From Promerops cafer (lineage: Eukaryota; Chordata; Aves; Passeriformes; Nectariniidae), in contig VZSE01013216.1 of assembly GCA_013398275.1 (NCBI GenBank), positions 2,005,917 through 2,069,916 on the forward strand: a stretch of 64,000 bases of DNA, given 5' to 3'. The position numbers were made by a program, and so were the translations under genes. The notes beneath the pieces were generated by a model. The model worked only from the letters and a program-made list of their open reading frames with translations, was not told the origin of the DNA and did no database searches. This document shows, one piece after another, positions 27,801-39,800 of the stretch. Every line of letters starts with the position of its first letter. Within the stretch, counting starts at the first letter, position 1.

Positions 27801-30800
27801 GAATTCCATAATTTTAAAACAGCCTCAAGCATTTGACTTTAAATAAAATATCATTAAAAGGTTCCTAGATGAAAAATTTAGCATTTTGTTGTTGGGTTTT
27901 TTTCTTAATCCTTACATTAAGAAATCTTTGCTGTCACTATAAAGACAGGCTTCTAAGCTTCTTACATACCTCAGCCACTGGCTTACGTATTTTAGTAGAC
28001 GACAGAATTCAGTTTGTGGGAAAAGAAAGGTGCTGTTACTACTTTGCAGATCCAGTGGAAGTAATGACAGTGGTAGTTGGACCTACATGGATGGACTTAC
28101 TAGAAGATTATTTTGCTGCCCACCGAAAACCAGTTCCTAGGCTGAGTTGTCACTTTGGCCTTTGGTTACAATAACAACGTGACACAGCTTGTACATGAAC
28201 TAAATGAGCAACTAAACAGTTTTCTCATTTTTATGCAAGCACCAATTCTGCTTGAGAAAGCAATAAAAGATGGTTTCACAGATGCAGAGCCCAAATGTCC
28301 CTTTGCTAAAAATCTTAGGATTGCTGCTTAGCACAATACAGTTGTCAGCCAGGTTGAAATTTAACTGCTGCTAGCAACATAGTATCTTCAAACATCCAGT
28401 GTGTATTTTATGATGATGAATTATATAACCTCATTGTTGATGGCTTGTGTCTGCTTAGCAGATCTCATGAATGAAAACTAACAAAAATACAATTTGAAGA
28501 AAATGCATTTCAAAATTGCTCAATTGCCACTGAAATACCAATTCATGTGGGAAGAAACACTACAACTAATAACTAAAACATAGCAACAGGACACAGTGGG
28601 AGCAAGTACAGATGAATGCATAATCAATTTTATTCTGCCTATCCATCTCAGCTGCATAATGCTATTAAGCAGTTGAGATGGATAGGCAGAATAAAATAAT
28701 CAAAGTGAAATTCTGTCAGCATTATTGGAACTCTTCATTCTATAAAAAATGTACTACTTTTTACTGCCAAGTCTGACCTGGAGCCAAGCATGTATCAACA
28801 CAGTCCATATGTATCTCTAATCCAATCTATGGCTGCCAAGCATGTCAGTTCTTTGGTTTTAAACACATTTTAAAGAGGTGATTTGTTAATCTAAGAAAAT
28901 TTTACAGTTGCTTTTTTCATGACTTTTTACTACAAGCTCACAGTTTAGTAAAAAGGATAATGAAGGCAGATGTTCTAAAGCATCAGGAGTAAAGAATGTT
29001 ATTTTAAACACAAATCTCCATAATGAATTTCTGTCAAACTTAAAATGATGGAATTGGTTACTAAGGATAGAAAAGATCTGTCTGGGGTGTAATTTTATTG
29101 TCTTGGGTGATTTTTTGACAATTTGTACAAGCTAACATCTGCCTCTACGTGTTTTATTAAGAGAACTACAGGAAAGCACAACATTCATACCTTTATCAGT
29201 AACGGTCACTTTCCCCAAGACTGGTTTTGTAAATGAACACTCAGAAAGACCATGACATTTACAAATAGAGTAAACTGACTTCTATAACAATAGAGTCAAC
29301 CTGATCTTCATTCTGACAAATGCTTAGTGGGAGCTAGATCCTCATTACCCCATTCCAATGAGATTAACCCACACTTTAATGAGATTAGCCCATGAGAAAA
29401 ATAAGCAGAATTCAGTATTCAGTATTACTCTCAATACTCAGCCCTTTCGACATTTAAATCAGTTGTGGTTTTGCCATTGATTTGAGAGGGAGCAGAACAG
29501 GACCTTAAGTAATTGAGGTGGGCAGAAAGATAAAAAAGAAGCTTGTTCAGTTCTTTCATCAGCAATTTCAAATTGCAGGGCAAACTCTTTTGAAAAGATA
29601 ATCTCTTTGGTATCCTGGAACACAGATCCAGGAGCAGTTTTCTGGTTCTTTCCATTTTGGTTTTCATGATGCCAGAGCAAACACTGTCTCTAGTTACTTC
29701 AGAGAGAACAGCTGTGTGTCTCCACAGTTAACAACTTGTAATTTTTTCTTGTAGGGAGACCGTGGCTTTGATGGACCAAAAGGCCCTCGTGGACTTCCAG
29801 GCATCAGCATAAAAGGTGAAAAGGTGAGCAATAAATACACCAGGGGATTAATGGAGTGCAAATAAATCTAATACAGGGTTGATACTCACTACAGAAGGTA
29901 CAATGAGGCAAGGAACACATAAAAGACACTGGATAATGTGATCTTTAGATGAGATTTATGCCCAATAAATTCTCCCAACGCATTTTAACATCTCCTCATA
30001 TTAAAATAGGAGATGTTAGAAAAAGCATCTGATTCTGCGTGAAAGTTAAGGTTTAAAAGGGGAAAAAGAGACCAGAAGTTGTCTGCAACTGAACCAGTGG
30101 GGTATGAATGCACGTGTGAAAGATAAAAGGTCAGATCCCCAGCTTCACTGACTTCAAGAGAAGTCAGCATGTACTGACTAGCATGGCAGTTGTCCCAGAC
30201 TGTTTCTGTATCTTTACACAACTAAGCAACTGTACTTTGTTTGCCAGGGTGAGTGTGGTCCTCCTGGTTTACCAGGATCAGTTGGATTACCTGGAATTGG
30301 AATTCAAGGAGAAAAGGTACAATTTTCCCCACACCCCACACTTCAGTGTATAGTAACAAAGACTATTTTATTTTTAGTAATTACTTAACTATTCTTCTCA
30401 GGGAGTGGAGGGCCCAAAAGGACCACCTGGCTCTAGAGGGCTACCGGGACAGGGAATACCTGGACCAAAGGTCAGGGAATTTTTTGAAGTAAAAGCTACT
30501 GTGCTGTTTTTACTGTTATGTTTCATGATCAAGCAATGGTCTGTCTCTATCCACATGAAACTGCATTGCTGAACACAAATCTACGTATTGACATACATAC
30601 AGGAAAATATTTTCTTTATTAATATTATAAACCATACGGCAGATCCTACTCCACTGAAAAGCCTTGGTAAACAAATGCCACAGCTGTTTATTTACATTTT
30701 TGCTTGACTCACACAGAAGGTTTCAGGTACCACACACTGGATAGTGAGCTGCACTTTGGCTGATACATTTCCACTGAGAAGGTTGTCTGCCTTGAACTTG

Positions 30801-33800
30801 TGCTTTCTTCATATCACGTGGAGGTGCAGTAAACCTGTTACAAAAACTAGTTGCACTTAAAAGAGAGGACCATCCCAATTTCCATATCATCTTTTATTCT
30901 CACTGTACTGTTTCCATTCCAGAAAAATATATACATAGATACATTAGAGACTGACTGCCTTCCTTGCAACTTCTGCTACCTACTGTCTCACCTGAATTTG
31001 TATATCTACTGTATCTAGACGTTAAAAATGGTCCAAGGTGTAAGGAAGACTACTTTTTCTGAAGAAAAACTGTCAGAATAATTTAGCCCTAACCAATTCT
31101 CAAAATACAGAACTTTTAATGAAAGACATCACCCTAGAGGTGTTTGGAATGGAGATTTAAAGTCATTTCCTGAAAGATGTGACAAAGTTCTGAATGACTG
31201 AAGGCTATTATAGCATGGCATAAAGGAACTAGAGGTGTAAGTAGGTCAAGTGTCCGTGATAAGTAAAAAATTTTGCAGCATCAAGTATCACCTCTTACAT
31301 TTTAAGTGATTGTGCAGGCATATGTTTACCACTGCTAAAAAATGAAAAAAAAATTAATTGTCTGTGGATGTCATATATGCTCCTGATATATCAGCTCTTT
31401 GGCAGGAAAGATTCCTGGGGACATACAAGTATAGATTTACAGCATTAATAATTTCCACCAACAGCTCTTTGGTGACAGCTCAAAACGTGGCAAATTCCCA
31501 ATCTTTGTGACCAACGGTTTAACACATCTTACTATAGACAATATTACACTTATCTTTCTTAAAATTTAAGCAATGAAGCATGCTTTTATATTTTTCATAA
31601 TAATGCTGTTGAAAACTAATATCTGCTTAAGGGTGAACAAGGCTTGCCAGGAGAGACTGGAGTGCCAGGAGAAAGAGGTATTGGAGAACCTGGTTCTAAG
31701 GTACATTATTAACAGAGGAATTACTTAATTTATTTATTCATTTGGATTATAAATTTATATTTCCTGAGTATCCTTTCTGAAGCCACATAAAAACAGATTT
31801 AGAAATAAAATTTAGGTTCTTAGTATTTTGAATTTTTAACACAGACTTTCAATAACCTCCAGATATGGCAGCATTTTAAACACCCCTGTTCTGTAAGAAC
31901 GTAGTAAGACTTATGGTGACTGGAAATTTCCATCTGCCTGGCTCATGCTCAAATCATCGTTGCACACAGCTCACCTACAGCTCTGTCCAGAAAAGCATCC
32001 AGAATATTAAACAGCTGCCAGAACTCACAGTCCCAGGGGTAAGCTACGCTGTAGCCAGAGAGGTGAAAAAAAGCCCTGAACAGTGGTTACTGCTCCCTTT
32101 TCACACAGAATATCATGGAAACAGAGCAGCTACATCCTCACCCCTTCATACAAGAAACAAGCTGTGCTTGTGGACAGAAAGAACAGTTCAGTTGCTAAGA
32201 GGAGAGGAAGCTGTAACCAGATTATCTTAGTGCTGAAGTGCCCAAGATAGTAACCAGTCCCTATGTCATTAACAGGCTGATTAACATAGAATGTGGGAAT
32301 AAATTAAAAAGTATTTTGAGACAGTGGAAAGGTACAAGGCTGTCCTGGTTTTGCCCTTGTTTGTTAGGGATTTGTGACAGGGGCTGGAAAAGAAAAGAAA
32401 TTATTCAATTTCTCTCTTTAATTTCACAAAATACAGTAATGCGGATTGAACCCATTTGACCCCAAATTATCCCATTTCATCTAAAACCAGGTCAGGCTCT
32501 TGAATCTTACATAAATAGGGCCATGATAATTCCACTGACATTAATTGATTTGCATTGATATTCATCAGCAAGATGTCAATCATCGTGTCACAGTCAGTTC
32601 TTTCTGATATTGACTTCAAATGCTGCCACCTAATAAAATTATGGCACTATTTTTTAAGAATAAGCTGAATCATTAATAGCTAATAATTTTAATTGTATAG
32701 ATAAAATGCACGGTTCAAAACAGTCAGACAGTAGGAATAAACCAAGTAATGAGAACTGTCTTTATAAAAAAGGACAAGACCTCAATTCATATGCAAAAAT
32801 GTTTTCTACAAGTACCTTTAAAATTTAGGAAAAAAAAATAAAGAGATTTCCTTAATTCAGAGAAGGAATAGTACCAAGTCTGCATTTAACAGAAGAACTT
32901 ATTTTTTACTGATGTCAGGGTGATCCAGGGCCTTCAGGACTGGCAGGTCTGCCTGGTCTTCCAGGAGAAGATGGAGCCCCTGGACAAAAGGTTGGTTCAA
33001 CTCTCTCTGCAGTCTCTCTGCTTCACCCCAAGCATTGCTACTGTTCTCCCTGTGCTGATACCCAAACCTAGAAGAGTGTTCATGGACAAGGGGAAAACTA
33101 CCACAATTTTTTTCAGTCCCTTTTTAAAAAAAATCTCTTTTAAATGTACTTTTTTAGAAAAAACTTTACTTTTTCTAATTTTCTGGGGTAGGACATTGCC
33201 TTATCTTATTTACTATTGTGTGCTTTTTGTAATTCATTATTTGCCCTGCAGCTCAGGAGGGAAACCACTAAAATGGCTATGGGCAAGATTTCATGGCCTT
33301 CTGACTGTGTTTTTTCTAGATTCAGAAACCCCATTATTTAATGTTATATACTCAGAGTGTTCAGCTGTCATTAAGGAAATGTGCTACTTCACACATTCCA
33401 CACAGAGTGGTACTGTGCTTGCTTCTGAATATGGGAAAAAAACCCTGGACACATCTGACATCAGTGGGAGTTTTGTCATTGATTCTAAAAGGTCTATGGT
33501 TTTAATCAACTTATTCAAGGGAATAGAAAGTTCATCTTGTACCATGTCCAGGCAGTGCTCTGAAACGCTCCTTTGATTTTTCTATTCAAGGGTGAACAAG
33601 GGTTGCCTGGTATTAGAGGTCCTGAAGGTGTTCCAGGGATTGGAATACAGGGGGAAAAGGTGAGGATTTCTTACTAAAGGTGACACTCAGAATTCTCATG
33701 TTCCAAGAATAGGTTTGTCAAAGACTTCTCTTTTTTTGTCTGATATAAGTAACAAAAAAAAAAATTATTCTGAACTCATAGTTGTTTCATTTTTGTTGTA

Positions 33801-36800
33801 ATTACTACAGCCTAGTAATCTGCTTGAACAGCAGTTTTCCCTTTAGAACTTTACACTCTTCTTAGCTTTTCTGGTCAATCACACAGGGCATTGTGATCAA
33901 TTGATTGACCCTATTTGCCTTCAAATTAGGAAAAAAAAAAAAGTACAGCAACTGAATTATATTTTCCTGTTTTGATTATTTTTCTTAGTATCTTTTTTAA
34001 TGCAATAAATTAGTTTTCAGCTGCAATTATTCAACCTTTAAGATTCCTTTTGGCTTTTATTTTTCTCATAGTATTCTGTGGTAAACTGGTTTATTTAATT
34101 TCGGATGAAATCTTTGTCATTTTAATTGTACAAATCCAAAACTAGACAATTACTGAGCAGAATTAACTGACTTACCAATGAAGGCAATAGGAACAGCTCA
34201 TGTGCACCACCTACAAATAGAAGTTCGCTATCTTTCACTGACATTTACAGTTGATTTCAGTTAACACATTCTTAAATTATTTGGCATGTGTGACATAGAT
34301 TTTCCATTTTTGTAGGGAGATCAAGGACAGAGAGGAATACGTGGATTAACAGGACCAACAGGAATGCCTGGACCTGTTGGAGCTAAAGTGAGTTTATTAC
34401 TATGTTATATGTATAAAATAGACACCCAAAGCTGTACATTGTTCCAGAGCTCAGAAACAACTGTTCTAGAATGAACTCGCTTCATAAAAAAATAATTTCA
34501 AGGAAGTTCAGCAAAGGCTTCTCTTAGCAAGAATCACCATAATCCCTATAAACATCTAGCAGTGTTTTTTAAAAACCTTTGCATTTACCATATTGCTTCC
34601 CTGTTGGTTTGGAAAAAGTAAAGGTATATACCGGTATTTTTATACTGAAATATTTGAGAAGATAGTATGGTGTATGGCATATAAATACATGACAGGACCT
34701 TATTTTCCCTTACACAAGAGTATTTCCACAAAAAAGAAAAAAGAGGTAAAAAAAGTACACTGAAAGAGACATTTTAAAAAATCTACTCCAACAGAAATGT
34801 ATATATGTTTTCAGTATACCTACACAGCTGGGCAGGGAGTCTTGAGCACTGTATGTGGTGGGCCAAGTCTTGAATACACTAAGAAAGGGACTTCTAAAAA
34901 CACGTTTGTTCGGTGACTGAGAAGAACCTCATTTCCATGGAGAAAACAGAATATGGTTGTTATCAGTTCTCCAAATAGTTAGATTGATCTCTGCCTAGAA
35001 TAGCTTATTAGAAATTCTAATAGAATTTTAATGGAATTAAATGTAAATTGTTGCATAAGTGTTTTCTCTATGCAATGGTCATACTCACTTTCAGAAAAAT
35101 CCACTGTTTTTTCTCTCCTGTCTTCACTGCAGGGAGAGCCTGGTGCACCAGGACGTCATGGAATGCCAGGCCCTCCTGGAAGATCTGTGCCTGGACCAAA
35201 GGTACCATCCACATTCCATCTCCTAGTGCTTAGAAACCCAGGGTGAAAACTGAAGTAGGCTATGTTAGTACTTCTGTAAACAATTCCAGCCTTATGAGGT
35301 CGACTAAAACTACTTCTTTCCTATGAACAGAGTTGTGGATTGCATCCTGTCTAGTTAACCACTGTGCCCCCGTATTAATTGTCTGGCAGCTTGAGGTGTG
35401 GCCTACCTTTGTTCATTTCTTTATTTTGAATAACCTTGGATATCAAAACACTTTTGTTTATTCTTTGTATTTTTTCTATTAATTCTTTCATTTTTATTTA
35501 TGCTTTTGGTGCTTAATGTTTGCAATAGCAATAAATAAAATTAGCTGTTATGTTCATTATATATGAATTTGTATAAAAGAAACCCACAGTGTGGTGTTTA
35601 GTAAGATATGTAACCAGAGGATTTGTTTTCTTCATTGCAGGGTGACATTGGGTTACCTGGTCTTGCTGGACCAATTGGAGAACCAGGTCTTGGGCTTCCT
35701 GGGGCAAAGGTAGCTCCTAAATTGTTAAACTAATTTCTGATACAACTGTAAAATAAGGCAGGAGGATTTCACTGAAGTGACAACAAATCTCCTAGGATGG
35801 CCACAGTGTTCCACTGAAATGTTCCACAGTTCTTAATGTGAGTGTTCTACAACTTTGGCAGAGTATAAGGATTTGCAGAGCTGGAAAACCATGGGTGGTC
35901 AATCCTCCAGAGCCTGTGAACTGTAAGCTTTCAGATGGCCAAGAACCAGAAGAATGACAGTTTGGAACTGATGAGGAGTGAATTCAGAGAGAACACCCGA
36001 TTAACCCTGCTTACAACAGCCTACATGTTAATTAGCAAGCAGCTGATTTTTGTCGGCCAGACTCCTTTGCTTCATTCATAACTTCAGGGTTAACTTCATA
36101 ACATTCATAACACAGGGTTATAGTGTAAGAAGAACATGAATATGTAGCTAATCTCTAATGGCTTTCGTCTACCACTTTCCTAGTGCTGCCTCAGTGGTAC
36201 CTAGATTCAACTTTCATAAGCCACTCTTCATTCCAGGAAAGATTTTGTCTGAAGACCCGGAAACTCAGGACATATAAACCTGTGTTTCTCCAAATATACT
36301 GGATCCTGCCTGCCTGCCCCTTCCCCACCTTTTTTCTTAGTGAGTTTGACAGTACTTTTGAATACATCCCTAATCCACTGTTCTTTGAGTGAACGGAACA
36401 GAGTAACAGAAGCATGAGAAACATGTGACAATCTCTATCCGTTTTTGATCAGTCAGTGGTTTTCAATATGTTTTACATTAATTTTCATCAGGAGGAGATT
36501 ATGCTGATGGAATCACATAATTTTCTGGTATAGTCCAGTCAATTCAGAGAAGTTCATGTTGTCCCATTTCTGGGGATCTAACAGGAATTAATCAACTGGA
36601 AGCACATCATTTGCTCAGAGTTGCAAGTCTCTCTCCCTCACCCTTGAGCCCCCCAAAGCTCTTTCAATTTGGCAATGCTGTATGTTTCTGTGACTACATT
36701 CTTCACTTTTTACTGTCTTTATCAGCATTAGTTGTTCTGCTTTTGCTTAGTTCTTAGACACACAACCATACAGGGTAAAGCCATACAGGGTAAAGCTTTT

Positions 36801-39800
36801 TGTAGTCTAATTTTTTAAAATTATTTTTACATGCGTCTTTTCCTGCCACTGTTTTAAATGCCCATATTTTGGGTAGCTGCAGGAACAAATGCAATCTTGA
36901 TTATCCATTCTATTGCAACTGAGAAACTCACTGCACCCTCCAGTGTAGCTGGGAGGGTTAAGGTCCTCTGAGTTTTCTTGGAAAATCTGTTCCTGAGATA
37001 CTTGAGCTGTCTGCATCCATGAAAGGAGTTTAGTTGTACATTTCCCATAGGAAGATCCTGTTAAAAGGTTTAATGAGGTTCCACAGCACTATAGGAAAAT
37101 ACAATTCTAGAACAAATTATGATAAATATACGGGAAATACAACTGAAGTAATTTCTTATAGGTAGGCCACAAATGACAAAAGACAGAGCTCTTGAAAAAT
37201 ATTAAAATTAGTGACTCAGGAGTGAAAGGTCCTGTAAATCATGAGCACTATTAAATGTCACTGGTTTAGTCCATGATTAAGTAAACCTAAAAATAATAAT
37301 TCACATAGTAAAGTACATTAGCCAATAGACAGATAAAATCAAATTACAGTATATTTGCCAAGTAAGTTTCACTTTCATGGATAATTTCCTGCTAGCAATT
37401 GTCTTGGCATTCACTCAGCTGTTTTTCCTGCCTTCATCAGGGTGACCAAGGCCTTCCAGGACCCCCTGGGCCCTTTGGGCAAAAAGGAGATGGTTATCCT
37501 GGCCCACCTGTAAGTTTATAGATTTTTCTTTTATATGAATTGGGAAGAAGTAAGTGCTACACCTAAGGGATTATCCTCCATGTCTGACATGCTTGGAAAG
37601 ATTTGCTGGTCTAAAAGCCTAAAAAGCCTAAAACTCCTGAACTGTGGAAATGCACTTTAGCACAGAAGATAGTGAAATCTCCCTCTGAAATAGCACAAGA
37701 CCATCCCTGTCCTCCACTTAACTTGATTACACCCTGTAACATATTCCAAGTGGGTTCTTTTTTCCAAGTTATCACTGATACTTCAATCAGTTCCCTCAAA
37801 ATATTCATGTAGGTTCCTGTCTTCTGCCCAACCATACAAAATTTATTCCCAAACAGGAAAATACAATCTAGCTAAGCAGCTGGGCCCATCTACAACCCAG
37901 AACCATTAAAAAAGCAGCTGGTGTGCAAAGAGCCAGAACCACTTTTTACAGAGGCCTTTACTGGTAGATACAAACAATCCCTGCAAAAAGGATGCAAAGA
38001 GAAAAGGCTCCTCCTTCTCCCTTCTCTGCACACGTGTGCAACGCTGACCTCACATATCCAGTCTGCTCATCAGCATGCTCCACCAGCCCTGGCAGTTACC
38101 TGCCTGTGCAGTGAGGAAGTCTCAGAAAGATTGCTGGCTACAGTCAGGGAGTTTGGACCACATATACTTGCATTTGCCTATGCTAAAGACAACAGCAAAA
38201 GTGCTTGCATTTGCCACACTGAGGAACAAAAATTAACAAATATCAACATGGAAATTGGAAATTAGAAATTGATTTATAATACTTTCTGTTATTTTTGTGC
38301 AACCCGATGAAGAACTGCTTCTGCAACTGCCTCTCCAGATTAGACTCCACTACCTTCAAACACATTCAAGCCCCTGCATGACATGCAATACACACATAAA
38401 TGCTACTGACACTACGTATGGCATATCAGAGTAAAATTGAACCAGTTGTAGATCACAGTGATCCCATTAAGAGACAATATAGTCAAGATACCACCATATA
38501 AATATTAACAAATGCATGTAGTCAATGTAGCTGTAAATTAAATTTATATTCTCTCTGTGCATACAATTTCAGGGCTTGCCAGGCCTCCCTGGGATTCCTG
38601 GTGAACAAGGCCCAGATGGAGTTGGACTACCAGGACCTAAGGTACAGACTTTAACTTCTAGAAAAGCAAATGCTTGTGTATACTCTACTTCATAGAGATA
38701 CAATTCCTACCAAGAGGTGATAGTCAGAACACCTATTTAATCCAGCTCTTTCTTCTCAGTATATAACAGGTAGATCTTTTTTGGTTTAAGTTTGTTGGGT
38801 TTTTTTTTTGTTTGGGGAATCTGAAGTTCATTTTATAATATGGGAATTATAATCCCTGTGTAACTGCACATAATTTACTTGAATATGTTTAGATGACCAG
38901 CCACTGTTTATCCCCAATAACTTCCTTGCCCTGCCAGCAATATCCTTGGGTTATTATAGTGCAGTTCAATAGTTCTCTTCTCTTTGTCCCATTTAAATAT
39001 AACAGATGCTTGGAATTCTAGAGATAAAGTAAACTTTGGTATTCACTACTTATTTCTTAAAGTATTGGCTTTCAGGGCGATGCTGGTAGTAGAGGACCAG
39101 TTGGCTCCCCTGGTCCCCCAGGAAAAGGCTTGCCAGGACCAAAAGTAAGAGAATTAAACAATTACGTCTCTCTTTGTCTAATTTCTAAAATAGGGGGGGG
39201 AAGTATACTATAAAAATGCGTGATTATGCATAGACATCTTCATGTTTTATGCCTTCACTGGAAACAACTAATCCAACAAATAATCTTTATTTTGTAGAAA
39301 ATCAAAAATATTTCTGGTGACTAGCCATAAACCATAGCGTCCTTGTGGTTGCATATGATAAATGATAAGGTGATAACCTTGCAGTGAAGATCAGTGACAA
39401 AACATTTAGCTCCTGCAGACATTAGCTGCAACTGAGCAGCAAAAATTTCTTCAGACCTAGCATTGGTCAGAATTAAGAACTGGGCAAGAACTTGGTATGT
39501 CTTGCCTATACTATTGTTACAGCTATAGGCACTACTGCTGAGTTCTTCTGAGATTAATTCCTCTTTTTTATTGTATAAATAAAATAATCATCTCATAACC
39601 GGTATGAGGATCAATCCCTGCAAAAAGGATTATTTTTGTAATTTTGTAACCATAACAAAGGCCCAAAAATAACTGAAGCTATAAAAAGCAATTTTCACGG
39701 TGAAACCTCTCAAATTGGAAACTCTTATGTCCCTACAGCTGTTTTAGAAGTCTGTTGAATACAAAAGAACTGCTTTGAATGTAAATATAGAGCTCAACAA

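Noticed and set aside
32335..32360. CTGTCCTGGTTTTG resembling the end of the solo LTR in reverse
   Set aside because: The match is too short and the sequence beyond it does not continue as LTR.
32920..33576. 218-codon + strand open frame
   Set aside because: Mostly intron read-through after collagen exon 32919-32990, and out of the collagen frame; not a separate gene.
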